A stretch of DNA of 64,000 nucleotides from Psychroserpens sp. Hel_I_66 (lineage in GTDB: Bacteria; Bacteroidota; Bacteroidia; Flavobacteriales; Flavobacteriaceae), in assembly GCF_000799465.1 (NCBI RefSeq), contig NZ_JUGU01000001.1, positions 3,306,501-3,370,500 of the forward strand, read 5' to 3'. Made by a program: the position numbers and the translations under genes. This document shows, piece by piece, positions 51,769 to 60,724 of the stretch; within the stretch, counting starts at the first letter, position 1; every line of letters starts with the position of its first letter. The notes beneath the pieces are model-generated. The model saw nothing but the letters and a program-made list of their open reading frames with translations, ran no database searches and was not told the DNA's origin.

Positions 51769-52935
51769 ATGTCTGGCATCTATATCCACATCCCATTCTG
51801 CAAACAAGCCTGCCATTATTGCGACTTTCACTTTTCGACCTCGTTAAAAAAGAAAGATGAACTCATCAATGCATTAGCAAAAGAATTGTTTCTTCGGAAA
51901 GCAGAATTTCAAAACACTACCGTAGAAACCATCTATTTTGGAGGTGGCACACCTTCCGTTTTGTCAATAGACGAATTACAATTTTTAATAGACAGCGTTT
52001 ACAAGCATTATAACGTTTCCGAAGCACCCGAAATCACCCTTGAGGCAAATCCCGATGATCTCATTCAAGCGCAACAGGTATCAAAACATAATTCAAATAC
52101 ATCTTCAATTTTTGAGAACTATAAAAAAATCGGTATCAATAGACTTTCAATTGGGATTCAATCTTTTTTTGAAACCGATTTAAAACTCATGAATCGCGCT
52201 CACAATGCAGAAGAAGCTAAACAATGTCTGGAAGAAGCGACTCAGTATTTTAATAATATTTCTTTAGATTTAATCTACGGAATTCCTGGTTTGAGCAATG
52301 AAAAATGGAAAGAAAATATCGAGATAGCACTCAGCTACGGGATTCCCCATATTTCAAGTTATGCGCTTACTGTTGAGCCAAAAACCGCTTTAGAACGTTT
52401 TATAAAAAAAGGTATCATTGATGATGTTGATGATGATTTGGCGCATGAGCAATTTCATATTTTGATCGCGACTTTAGAGAACCATGATTTTGTGCATTAT
52501 GAGTTGTCTAATTTTGGTAAAGCGGGATTTTTCAGTAGAAATAATTCGGCATATTGGCAAGGCAAACCTTATTTGGGCATTGGACCTTCTGCACATTCTT
52601 TCTGCGGAAATGAGCGTAGCTGGAACATTCGTAATAATTCAAAATATATAGCCTCTATTGAGGATGGCAAACTTCCGAAGGAAACAGAAAAATTAACACA
52701 AACAGATAAGTACAACGAGTACGTCATGACTGGTTTGCGAACGATTTGGGGAGTGTCGTTGCAAAAAGTCGAAGCAGATTTTGGATTGCAGTTCAAAAAA
52801 TACCTTTTAGAGCAATCACAGACCTTCATAAATAAACAATTATTGTATATTGAAGATGAAAAGCTGAAAGTCACCAAAAGCGGAAAATTTTTAAGTGACG
52901 GTATTGCTTCAAGCCTATTCAAACTCAATTTATAA
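51769..52935 (+). CDS. hemW: Radical SAM heme chaperone HemW
   Basis: 388 residues. Radical-SAM cluster CxxxCxxC at C11, C15, C18 (IPFCKQACHYCDFH), then YFGGGTPSVLS, TLEANPDD, RLSIGIQSF and SLDLIYGIPG, with the C-terminal HemN/HemW extension. The absence of the extra Cys of coproporphyrinogen oxidase (CxxxCxxCxC) favours the heme-chaperone HemW. It contains several decamer-like copies (51890 exact; 52017, 52600, 52673 variants). Confidence 0.92.
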   Translation: MSGIYIHIPFCKQACHYCDFHFSTSLKKKDELINALAKELFLRKAEFQNTTVETIYFGGGTPSVLSIDELQFLIDSVYKHYNVSEAPEITLEANPDDLIQAQQVSKHNSNTSSIFENYKKIGINRLSIGIQSFFETDLKLMNRAHNAEEAKQCLEEATQYFNNISLDLIYGIPGLSNEKWKENIEIALSYGIPHISSYALTVEPKTALERFIKKGIIDDVDDDLAHEQFHILIATLENHDFVHYELSNFGKAGFFSRNNSAYWQGKPYLGIGPSAHSFCGNERSWNIRNNSKYIASIEDGKLPKETEKLTQTDKYNEYVMTGLRTIWGVSLQKVEADFGLQFKKYLLEQSQTFINKQLLYIEDEKLKVTKSGKFLSDGIASSLFKLNL

Positions 52936-52954
52936 TCCTGAAAATTCAGCATAA

Positions 52955-53704
52955 ATGCTAGCAACAATACAATACAACTCTAGAAAATTACAATTAGATT
53001 TAAAGAAACCGCTAGATATTTCTATACCAATGCGAGCAACAAAATCTAATGTTAACGCCTGGTATATTGATGGGCCAAAAATTGAACCCGAAAAATTTGA
53101 TAATGATATCATAAGTGTTGCAAAAGGAGCATCGGTCAACTTTAACACGATAACCTACAACCCACATGCGCATGGCACGCACACTGAATGTGTTGGACAT
53201 ATTACCGAAAAAGTACACTCGATAAATAAAAACCTAAAACAGTTTTTCTTTTTGGCAGAGGTGGTTACTGTCGCTCCAGAGCGTTTAATGAAAGATACCG
53301 TTATCTCTAAAAAACAACTGCAATTTGCGTTGGGAAACAAAAAAAGAGATGCCATAGTGATACGAACAATCCCAAACATGACCGAAAAAAAATCACGTCA
53401 GTATTCTAATACCAATTGGACTTATTTACAAGAAGACGCAGTTCAATATTTAGTGGATAAAGGTATCAAGCATTTATTAATAGATTTGCCAAGTATAGAT
53501 CGCGAAGAAGATGGAGGTGAGCTCAAAGCTCATAAAGCATTTTGGAATTTTAATGGTAAATTAAGAAAAGAAGCTACCATAACAGAACTAATTTATGTGT
53601 CAAATACTATTGAGGATGGTGAATATTTTTTAAATCTTCAAATTGCTCCTTTTGAAAATGATGCCACACCAAGCAAACCTATTTTATATAAAATTATAGA
53701 TTAA
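52955..53704 (+). CDS. Cyclase / kynurenine-formamidase-like metalloenzyme
   Basis: 249 residues. The metal motif HxHGTHxE reads H71-A-H73-G-T-H76-T-E78, in line with the HxGTHxDxPxH family signature though Glu and Cys replace parts of the usual DxP. Further DVAIRT-like segment DAIVIRTIPN and LLIDLPSIDREEDGG are typical. Members hydrolyse cyclic or formyl amides. The role here is not specified. It follows hemW by 19 bp. Confidence 0.83.
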   Translation: MLATIQYNSRKLQLDLKKPLDISIPMRATKSNVNAWYIDGPKIEPEKFDNDIISVAKGASVNFNTITYNPHAHGTHTECVGHITEKVHSINKNLKQFFFLAEVVTVAPERLMKDTVISKKQLQFALGNKKRDAIVIRTIPNMTEKKSRQYSNTNWTYLQEDAVQYLVDKGIKHLLIDLPSIDREEDGGELKAHKAFWNFNGKLRKEATITELIYVSNTIEDGEYFLNLQIAPFENDATPSKPILYKIID

Positions 53705-53760
53705 AACAATTAAAAATTTGGGATCGCTGTCTTAAACTTCAGTAGTGCTAAAAACGAACT

Positions 53761-54369
53761 ATGGAAATATTTTTTACAATCATCTTAAGCATATTGGTCA
53801 CATTGGTTGTAGTGACGATTTACAAACAGGTCAAAATCAAGAAAAGAACAAACTCACAATCTGTAATTTTATTGGATAAGATAAAAAGGGTATGTAAATT
53901 CATAACCGTAGAAGGTGATTTTGCAGAAATCTATCATTATGAAGACGTGAAAGAACGATTCTTAAAACTCGTCATTAGTAAGAAAAAAGCACTCGTAGTT
54001 ATCAATGCGAAAGCCCATGTTGGCTTTGATCTGTCAAAAATTCAAATGGATTCTAATGTGAAAACAAAAACGGTAAGCTTACATCATTTCCCGCAACCAG
54101 AAGTGTTGAGCATAGAAACCGATTTAAATTATTATGACAAAAAAGATGGGATGTTCAACAGGTTTGAAGCATCAGATTTGACAGAGCTTCATAATGAGGC
54201 AAAACTTCATATCATGAATAAAGTTCCAGAGAGCGGACTTTATGACATTGCGAAAAAAGAAGCTCTGGATTCTGTTTTGCTCATTGAGAGTATTGTCGAG
54301 ACCATAGGTTGGAAATTAGATTATTCAGCATTAAAAATCGAAGACACTTCACCCAAAAAAATAAAATGA
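53761..54369 (+). CDS. DUF4230 domain protein
   Basis: 202 residues. One N-terminal membrane anchor (~3-24), then the DUF4230 pattern VEGDFAEIYHYEDVK, KALVVINAKAHVGFDLSKIQ and the C-terminal GLYDIAKKEALDSVLLIESIVETIGWKL. Faces the periplasm or cytoplasm; function unknown. Follows the cyclase by 56 bp on the same strand. Confidence 0.85.
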   Translation: MEIFFTIILSILVTLVVVTIYKQVKIKKRTNSQSVILLDKIKRVCKFITVEGDFAEIYHYEDVKERFLKLVISKKKALVVINAKAHVGFDLSKIQMDSNVKTKTVSLHHFPQPEVLSIETDLNYYDKKDGMFNRFEASDLTELHNEAKLHIMNKVPESGLYDIAKKEALDSVLLIESIVETIGWKLDYSALKIEDTSPKKIK

Positions 54370-54396
54370 TGTTTTTGCTACGGAAAAATTAAAGCA

Positions 54397-54759
54397 ATGA
54401 ATATTGAACAATTGAGAACCTATTGCTTAGCTAAAAAAGCAGTTACCGAAGATTTTCCGTTTGACCAAGATACACTTGTATTTAAGGTCTTGGGAAAGAT
54501 GTTTGCGCTATTTCCGTTAGAAAAATGGGAAAAAGGCGAAGGCTATGTCAATCTCAAATGTGATCCAGATTATGCTCTTGAACTTCGTGAAGAGTACGAC
54601 AGTATAAAACCAGGTTGGCACATGAGTAAGACCCATTGGAATTCTGTTCACACAAGCTCAGGAGAATTATCACCAAAACTGGTTTGCGAACTCATAGATC
54701 ATTCTTACGATATGGTAGTAAAGGGGATGACCAAAAAAATGCGTGAAAAATTACAGTAA
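54397..54759 (+). CDS. MmcQ/YjbR family protein
   Basis: 120 residues covering the whole YjbR domain: LRTYCLAKKAVTEDFPFDQDTLVFKVLGKMFALFPL, VNLKCDPDYALELREEYDSIKPGWHMSKTHWNSV and a C-terminal helix. Double-wing fold proteins sometimes described as DNA-binding, but function is unclear. 27 bp after the DUF4230 gene; probably the last gene of this run. Confidence 0.9.
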   Translation: MNIEQLRTYCLAKKAVTEDFPFDQDTLVFKVLGKMFALFPLEKWEKGEGYVNLKCDPDYALELREEYDSIKPGWHMSKTHWNSVHTSSGELSPKLVCELIDHSYDMVVKGMTKKMREKLQ

Positions 54760-54845
54760 ATTTTTATTCATCTATAGTAACCTGCAATCTATCTAGGTAA
54801 ACTTGTGAATTGAAGAATTTAAAAGAAATCTAGGATATATCGGGA

Positions 54846-54853
54846 TAAATTTG
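54846..54853 (+). promoter_or_regulatory. -7 promoter element
   Basis: TAAATTTG, 15 bp before the ATG of the 100-residue ORF. No close -33. Confidence 0.35.
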
Positions 54854-54868
54854 TCATCGTATTAATTA

Positions 54869-55171
54869 ATGATAAATTCCATGTCCCCAAGAAAAACCAT
54901 TCTTTTGCTCAATCTTGAGCAATTCTTTCCCAAGAAAAATTCAAGTCGACAAAAGGATAAAATCGCTTTGAAAGTAGGAGCTAATAAGATCTCTACCACT
55001 CATAAATTACAAAAAAGTTTAAAACAACTGGAGTTTATATCCCTTTTTGAAATGAATCTAGACAAACATAGTGAGCACCTTTATTCACTTAGTTTTTTAC
55101 AAGAATTAGAGCAACTTAAATATTCCGCACAATTGGATACTATCGAGTTGCTTAGCTTAAAGAGCGCTTAA
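54869..55171 (+). CDS. Hypothetical protein of 100 residues
   Basis: Start ATG 54869, with ATG 54881 as alternative. It is Lys/Leu-rich and mostly helical, with no signal peptide or recognised motif (for example KLQKSLKQLEFISLFEMNL and YSLSFLQELEQLKY). It sits between the YjbR gene and the H-NOX operon and has a -7 box. Codon use looks normal, so I consider it a probable real gene, but homologues are needed to confirm. Confidence 0.5.
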   Translation: MINSMSPRKTILLLNLEQFFPKKNSSRQKDKIALKVGANKISTTHKLQKSLKQLEFISLFEMNLDKHSEHLYSLSFLQELEQLKYSAQLDTIELLSLKSA

Positions 55172-55184
55172 ATCAATTTCCATT

Positions 55185-55216
55185 CGTCGACACTTTTTTG
55201 TTAATCGTCGAAACTT
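55185..55216 (+). promoter_or_regulatory. Tandem direct repeat, 21-bp period, upstream of the H-NOX operon
   Basis: CGTCGACACTT (55185-55195) and CGTCGAAACTT (55206-55216) are 21 bp apart; a third GTCGACA lies at 55247. The layout fits a tandem LytTR site, and the operon's last gene encodes a LytTR regulator. A near-consensus -7 box (TACTTTTC) lies at 55262. Confidence 0.6.
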
Positions 55217-55294
55217 ACTTTTGGTTTAACGAAATTTAAGGTTAAGGTCGACAAATTACTCTACTTTTCCATATCTAATGTAAGACGATTCCTA

Positions 55295-55708
55295 ATGAAA
55301 AATATATTAAAAGTACTTTTAATAGAAGATGACGCTATTGAAGTGATGAAATTAAATAGAGCTATTAGCTCATTACAACTTAAGCATCAAATTGTTGAAG
55401 CCAATAATGGAGAAGAAGCGCTTGAAATTTTAAAAAATAAACAAATAATACCTGATATTATTTTATTAGATTTAAACATGCCAAAAATAAATGGCATTGA
55501 ATTTTTAGCTACTTTAAAAAAAGACGAGGTTCTCAAATATATCCCAACAATTATTTTAACCACATCCAATAATCAAAAAGATTTGTTAGAATGTTATAAA
55601 ATTGGCGTTGCTGGCTACGTTTTAAAACCTTTAAAATATGAAGATTACGTCTCTAAAATCGAGAATTTACTCTCGTATTGGAGCATAAATGAATTGATTA
55701 AAATATAA
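55295..55708 (+). CDS. CheY-like single-domain response regulator
   Basis: 137 residues, receiver only. Acidic pocket D12/D13, phospho-acceptor D59 (ILLDLNMPKI), Thr in LTTSN and Lys in YVLKPLKYED. No output domain, so it probably shuttles phosphate within the downstream relay or modulates a partner by binding. It is the first gene of a seven-gene operon (next gene 6 bp away). Confidence 0.92.
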   Translation: MKNILKVLLIEDDAIEVMKLNRAISSLQLKHQIVEANNGEEALEILKNKQIIPDIILLDLNMPKINGIEFLATLKKDEVLKYIPTIILTTSNNQKDLLECYKIGVAGYVLKPLKYEDYVSKIENLLSYWSINELIKI

Positions 55709-55714
55709 ATAGTA

Positions 55715-56254
55715 ATGAAAGGAATTGTTTTTACAGAGTTTTTAGAACTCGTTGAAGATAAATTTGGATTAGAGATGGTAGATGATATTATTTCGAGCTC
55801 AAACCTAGAGTCAGAAGGGATTTATACTTCGGTAGGGACGTATAGTTTTTCTGAAATGTTACAATTATTACAGCATCTCAGTAAGAGGACAAATATTTCC
55901 ATCGATAATTTATTACTCGTTTATGGTGAACATTTTTTCAATGTGATTGAAAACAGTTACCCTGGTCTTTTGGCTACTTATAAAGACCCTATTGAAATGA
56001 TTTCATCTATTGAAAACCATATCCATGTTGAAGTAAGAAAAATTTATCCAGATGCAGAATTGCCTACATTTAAGGTTATAGAGAAAAAGGAAAACGCTCT
56101 TATAATGGATTATAAATCAAGTAGGGCTATGCACCATTTTGGACTTGGCTTAATGAACAAAACATTTGAGCATTTTAATTCTACAGCAGTAATAGAATTA
56201 GAGAAAATCAAAGATGATGGCACAGAAGTACGATTTATTATAAATAAAAACTAA
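55715..56254 (+). CDS. H-NOX (heme-NO/O2-binding) sensor protein
   Basis: 179 residues, full H-NOX length. N-terminal MKGIVFTEFLELVEDKFGLEMVDDII is typical. The proximal heme ligand is H104 in ENHIHVEVRKIYP, and the heme-propionate motif YxSxR is Y133-K-S135-S-R137. Stand-alone H-NOX proteins bind NO and control a partner histidine kinase or cyclase. The start of the next gene, a PAS histidine kinase, overlaps its stop (TAATG), matching that role. Confidence 0.93.
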   Translation: MKGIVFTEFLELVEDKFGLEMVDDIISSSNLESEGIYTSVGTYSFSEMLQLLQHLSKRTNISIDNLLLVYGEHFFNVIENSYPGLLATYKDPIEMISSIENHIHVEVRKIYPDAELPTFKVIEKKENALIMDYKSSRAMHHFGLGLMNKTFEHFNSTAVIELEKIKDDGTEVRFIINKN

Positions 56255-58218
56255 TGGGTCAAGAGCAGTTAGATGTACTAAAGCGAGCACTACAACGAGA
56301 GAAAGCAGCTAGAAAAGCTGCTGAAAAAATTCTTGAGGAGAAATCAAGACAGCTTTATACGACCTCACAAAAACTTGGTGAACTTTTAGACGAGAAATCT
56401 GCACAATTACAAGGCGTTTTCGAGAATATCGTTGATGCTTATGTGATTATGGATTTAAATGGAGATGTTTTAAAGTTGAACGAAGCAGCTGTAAAACTCT
56501 TTGGGTACAATGTAGAAGAAGAAGCATTAAATGTTGTTAGTCTAATCTATAAAGAGGATTATCAATATGCCATGGAGTCCTACTCCGAGTTAAACTCAAA
56601 AGGTTTTTTTAAAGATTATGAAGCCCGAGTCTATACCAAATCTGGTGAGGTAAAATGGGTTCATATCAATGCAAGTATTATTTACAACAAGTATAAAACA
56701 GCAATTGCAGCTCAGGGGATTGTTCGGGATATTACAAAACAAAAATTATCAGACGAGCAACTTGTAAAATCTGAAAGTAGATTATCCACACTTATCTTAA
56801 ATTTAGATAGTGGTGTTTTACTGGAAGATGAAGATCGCAAAATAGTATTAACCAATAAGAAATTTTGTGAACTACTTCAAATTCCTGTTGATCCAGAATT
56901 TTTAAAAGGACAAGATTGCTCTAATGCAGCAGAGCAGAGTAAAGGTTTATTTGAAAATGAGGAAGAATTCGTCAAAAGGATTGACACTATTTTAAAAAAT
57001 AAAAAGGTGGTACTCAGCGATGAGTTAACCATGAAAAACGGAATAATTTTGGAGCGTGACTTTGTACCTATTATTAAAGATGATATATACAGAGGCCATC
57101 TTTGGGCATATAGAGATATTACATTAAAGAGAACATATCGCAAAAGTCTGGAAGCTCAAAAACAAAAATATAGCAGCATCATAGCCAACATGAATCTTGG
57201 TTTGGTAGAGGTTAATAATGATGATGAAATATTGATGATTAATCAAAGTTTTGCTGAAATGTCTGGGTATTCTGAAGAGGAGCTTATTGGTGAAAAAGGA
57301 GGTGAAATATTTCAAAAAGACAATGATGTTGATATTATTGATATTGAAAACAAAAAGCGTCAAGAAGGTGAATCCAACTCCTATGAACTCAAAGTTAAAA
57401 ACAAAGCTGGTGAAACAAGATATTGGCTCATAAGTGGTGCTCCAAATTATGATTTTGCTGGAAACGTGGTTGGATCTATTGGTATTCATTTAGATATAAC
57501 AGACTTTAAAAGTCTTGAACTGCAAAAAGAGAAATTATTGCTCAAACTAGAAAAGAGTAATAATGAATTGCATGAATACGCTCATGTCGTATCTCATGAT
57601 CTAAAATCACCATTACGAAGTATAGATGCCTTGGTAAGTTGGTTAAAAGAGGATAATAAAGGCAAGTTTGATGAGGTAAGCCTTCAAAACTTAGCTCATA
57701 TAGAGACGACTCTTGAAAAAATGGAACAGTTAATTACAGATGTTCTAAATTACTCAAGTGTAGGTTCCGATGATAATGAAAAAAGTGAAGTTGATACCAA
57801 TGAACTTGTTCAGGATTTAATACAAATTCTATATGTCCCAGATCATATAGACATTAATATCTTAAATCCATTACCGGTTTTAAATTGTGATAAAACAAAA
57901 ATTCAGCAAGTATTTCAAAATTTAATAAGTAATGCTGTGAAGTTTATTGACAAAGATCAAGGTCTTATAGAAATTGATGTAGTAGATAAAATACAATACT
58001 ATCAATTTTCAATAAAGGACAATGGCATTGGCATTGAAGAAAAATTCCATAACAAAATCTTTAAAATATTTCATGCTTTAAATAAAAGTAAAGATTCCAC
58101 AGGGATAGGTTTGTCGATAGTGAAAAAAATAATTGATTTACATGAAGGAGATATCTGGTTAGAAAGCACACCTAATGTTAGCACGACCTTTTACTTTACA
58201 TTAAAAAAACAGTCATGA
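56254..58218 (+). CDS. PAS-domain sensor histidine kinase, H-NOX partner
   Basis: 654 residues, no membrane helix. An N-terminal coiled coil (REKAARKAAEKILEEKSRQL) precedes PAS domains near ~50-165 (VFENIVDAYVIMDLNGDVLKLNEAAVKLFGY), a second degenerate one (~175-285) and a third (~305-420, MINQSFAEMSGYSEEELIG). HisKA H-box has H448 (EYAHVVSHDLKSPLRS), and the HATPase has NLISNAVKF, DNGIGIE and STGIGLSIVKKI. Soluble, so it should read cytoplasmic signals such as H-NOX. Its kinase core is paralogous to that of the second kinase in the operon. Overlaps the FIST gene by 4 bp. Confidence 0.92.
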   Translation: MGQEQLDVLKRALQREKAARKAAEKILEEKSRQLYTTSQKLGELLDEKSAQLQGVFENIVDAYVIMDLNGDVLKLNEAAVKLFGYNVEEEALNVVSLIYKEDYQYAMESYSELNSKGFFKDYEARVYTKSGEVKWVHINASIIYNKYKTAIAAQGIVRDITKQKLSDEQLVKSESRLSTLILNLDSGVLLEDEDRKIVLTNKKFCELLQIPVDPEFLKGQDCSNAAEQSKGLFENEEEFVKRIDTILKNKKVVLSDELTMKNGIILERDFVPIIKDDIYRGHLWAYRDITLKRTYRKSLEAQKQKYSSIIANMNLGLVEVNNDDEILMINQSFAEMSGYSEEELIGEKGGEIFQKDNDVDIIDIENKKRQEGESNSYELKVKNKAGETRYWLISGAPNYDFAGNVVGSIGIHLDITDFKSLELQKEKLLLKLEKSNNELHEYAHVVSHDLKSPLRSIDALVSWLKEDNKGKFDEVSLQNLAHIETTLEKMEQLITDVLNYSSVGSDDNEKSEVDTNELVQDLIQILYVPDHIDINILNPLPVLNCDKTKIQQVFQNLISNAVKFIDKDQGLIEIDVVDKIQYYQFSIKDNGIGIEEKFHNKIFKIFHALNKSKDSTGIGLSIVKKIIDLHEGDIWLESTPNVSTTFYFTLKKQS

Positions 58219-59348
58219 AAACAGTACAATTAAAAAAACACAAGCATAAAGATTGGGAGTATTTATCTAAAAAAATAGATTTAAAAGAGCCTTTAGTTCT
58301 TGTTTTAGGTAATAGATATATGTTAGAGGACGACACCCTTTACGATCAAATAAGACAAAAATTCCCAAATGGACATTTAGTCTTTGGATCTACAAGTGGA
58401 GATATTACTGCAGATATTGTAGATGATGAAAGTATAACAATAACCGCTATAGAATTTGAAAAAACCAGTTTTGACATAAAAACCAGTAATGTGTTACATT
58501 CAGATTTAGATAGTTTTAAGACCGGTAGCGATCTAGTCAGTCAGTTTTCAAAAGATAATTTAAAATTGATATTTGTTATTTCTGAAGGTAGCTTCATCAA
58601 CGGTAGCCAGCTAACAAAAGGTATGAATGCAGCTACAAGCGGAGAGTTGTTGATTACTGGTGGTCTATGTGGTGATGCAGCACGATTTGAGAAAACAGTA
58701 GCATCATACAATGAAAATCCAAAAGCAGGAGAAATTGTAGCCATTGGTTTTTATGGAGACACTTTTGAAGCATCCTTTTCAATTCATGGTGGGTGGACAC
58801 CATTTGGTCCAGAGCGTATTGTCACTAAATCTAAATCTAACGAGCTCTTTGAATTAGACAATCAACCAGCGTTGGATTTATACAAAAAATATTTGGGAGA
58901 TAAATCTAAAGAATTGCCAGGAGCAGCATTATTATATCCACTTAACGTAAAATCCCATGACGAGAAACAATCTTTTGTAAGGACGATATTAAATATTGAT
59001 GAAGAGAAAAATACCATGATTCTTGCAGGAGATATTCCAGAGAATTCTAAGGTACAACTCATGATGACCAATGTAGATAATATTGCAAATGCTTCAGAAC
59101 GTGCTGCTAGACAAGCCTTAGAGTTTAGAAAAAACAAACCTCAATTAGCGCTTTTAGTAAGTTGTATTGGTAGAAAATTAGTGCTAGATCAAAGAGTGGA
59201 AGAAGAAATAGAGGAGGTCGTAGATGTTGTAGGGCATGATACTGTTATTTGTGGCTTTTATTCCTATGGGGAAATTGCACCATTTCATGGCGAGAACAAT
59301 TGCCAACTTCACAATCAAACCATGACAATTACTCTAATTAGTGAATAA
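58215..59348 (+). CDS. FIST domain sensor protein (NosP-like candidate)
   Basis: 377 residues. FIST N-terminal domain (LVLVLGNRYMLEDDTLYDQI, HLVFGSTSGDITADIV, GLCGDAARFEKT) and FIST C domain with SIHGGWTPFGPERIVTKSKSNELFELDNQPALDLYKKYLG and the ending CQLHNQTMTITLIS. FIST proteins bind small ligands; some (NosP) are heme proteins that sense NO and regulate an adjacent kinase. Heme binding here cannot be judged from sequence alone. Start overlaps the previous stop (ATGA), stop overlaps the next start (TAATG). Confidence 0.9.
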   Translation: MKTVQLKKHKHKDWEYLSKKIDLKEPLVLVLGNRYMLEDDTLYDQIRQKFPNGHLVFGSTSGDITADIVDDESITITAIEFEKTSFDIKTSNVLHSDLDSFKTGSDLVSQFSKDNLKLIFVISEGSFINGSQLTKGMNAATSGELLITGGLCGDAARFEKTVASYNENPKAGEIVAIGFYGDTFEASFSIHGGWTPFGPERIVTKSKSNELFELDNQPALDLYKKYLGDKSKELPGAALLYPLNVKSHDEKQSFVRTILNIDEEKNTMILAGDIPENSKVQLMMTNVDNIANASERAARQALEFRKNKPQLALLVSCIGRKLVLDQRVEEEIEEVVDVVGHDTVICGFYSYGEIAPFHGENNCQLHNQTMTITLISE

Positions 59349-60394
59349 TGGGATCTTTACTTAAACGACAAATCCGAAAATACTTAACGCCAGAGTTAGC
59401 AGCCAATAAAGATTTGGAAGTTTTTTTGGACGCTGTTGGTAGATCATACACTAATTTTGATGAGCAATTTGCCATGCAACAGCGGGCAATGAGCATAAGT
59501 TCCGAAGAACTCTTTAATGCTAACGAGAAATTAAAAAAAGAAGCCGAATCCCAAAAAGAGATCATTACCAAACTTAAAAACGTTCTTGAGACCCTTAAAT
59601 TTTATAAACTACCTGAAGAGGGTATAATTAACGATGTTGATTTAGATAGTTCAAAATTATTGGACTTCATCGATGGTAAAACCCGAGAGATCGTAGAAAT
59701 AAATAAGCAGCGTGAAGCACTCGTTAATGAGTTGGCACATCAAAATCAAGAATTAAGTGATTATGCGCATATGGTATCCCACGATTTAAAGTCACCTTTA
59801 AGAAGTATAGATACATTGACTGCCTGGTTAAAGGAGGATTATAAAGACCAGTTTGACGAGAACGGAAATCAAAATTTAGATCTCATAAGGAGTAACGTTG
59901 AAAAAATGGATACCCTAATTAATGGTATTTTAGAATATTCAACCATCGGGAAATTGCAAGTAGAAGTGTATGACGTCAATTTGAATACTCTAATCGATGA
60001 TATTTTAAATACTATACAAGTGCCTCATAACATAAATGTTGTAAAAAATAACCTACCTACAGTGAAAGGCGATAAGCATAGATTACAACAGTTATTTCAA
60101 AACCTAATCGATAACGCTATTTCACATAATGACAAGGAAACTGGCAACATAGAGATTGGAGCTGTTGATAAAGGCGAATTATGGGAATTTTATATTTCAG
60201 ATAATGGGAAAGGTATTGATAGTGCCTATTTTGATAAGATATTTAAAACGTTTGAAACGCTAGAAAGCAACGTGCAATCTACAGGCATTGGTCTTTCAAT
60301 AGTAAAAAAGATTGTCAATTTATACGGAGGTACCATTTGGTTGACTTCGGAAATTGGAAAAGGCACAACATTCTTCTTCACATTAAAAAAATAG
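59348..60394 (+). CDS. Soluble sensor histidine kinase, FIST partner
   Basis: 348 residues. The N-terminal ~130 residues are helical (LLKRQIRKYLTPELAANKDLEVFLDAVGRSYTNFDEQFAMQQRAMSISSEEL) and could dock a partner. HisKA H145 (DYAHMVSHDLKSPLRSIDTLTAWLKED) and HATPase (NLIDNAISH, DNGKGID, STGIGLSIVKKI) are intact. The catalytic core closely resembles that of the PAS kinase two genes upstream. No membrane segment. Two bp later follows an Hpt gene. Confidence 0.92.
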   Translation: MGSLLKRQIRKYLTPELAANKDLEVFLDAVGRSYTNFDEQFAMQQRAMSISSEELFNANEKLKKEAESQKEIITKLKNVLETLKFYKLPEEGIINDVDLDSSKLLDFIDGKTREIVEINKQREALVNELAHQNQELSDYAHMVSHDLKSPLRSIDTLTAWLKEDYKDQFDENGNQNLDLIRSNVEKMDTLINGILEYSTIGKLQVEVYDVNLNTLIDDILNTIQVPHNINVVKNNLPTVKGDKHRLQQLFQNLIDNAISHNDKETGNIEIGAVDKGELWEFYISDNGKGIDSAYFDKIFKTFETLESNVQSTGIGLSIVKKIVNLYGGTIWLTSEIGKGTTFFFTLKK

Positions 60395-60396
60395 AA

Positions 60397-60714
60397 ATGG
60401 AACAACCAAATTTATCCTATATCGAAAGCATGTCTGGTGGAGACAAAGCTTTTGAACAAAAGTTGATCGATATCATTAAAGGCGAATTTCCGGAGGAAAA
60501 AAAAGTCTATTTTGAAAATATCCTGGATAAAAACTACAAACTTACTGCAGAGAATGTTCATAAACTTAAGCATAAAATTAGTATTTTAGGCCTTGAGAAG
60601 AGTTATGAAATTGCGGTAGCTTATGAAAATAATCTACTTGAGGATAGTACCGAACTTCAAGAGGATTTTGAGTCTATCTTAGCAATAATGACCGATTATT
60701 TACTAAAGTTATAA
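60397..60714 (+). CDS. Histidine phosphotransfer (Hpt) domain protein
   Basis: 105 residues from ATG 60397, 2 bp after the kinase stop; a start at 60337 would lie inside the kinase gene and is rejected. Four-helix Hpt with likely phospho-His H59 in VHKLKHKISILGLEKSYEIA. It can relay phosphate from the kinases through a receiver to the LytTR regulator downstream. Its position between kinase and regulator fits this. Confidence 0.87.
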   Translation: MEQPNLSYIESMSGGDKAFEQKLIDIIKGEFPEEKKVYFENILDKNYKLTAENVHKLKHKISILGLEKSYEIAVAYENNLLEDSTELQEDFESILAIMTDYLLKL

Positions 60715-60724
60715 TTAGGACTAA

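Noticed and set aside
60337..60396. Hpt protein starting at 60337
   Set aside because: This would extend it 60 bp into the upstream kinase's coding sequence in another frame; the ATG at 60397 lies directly after the kinase stop.
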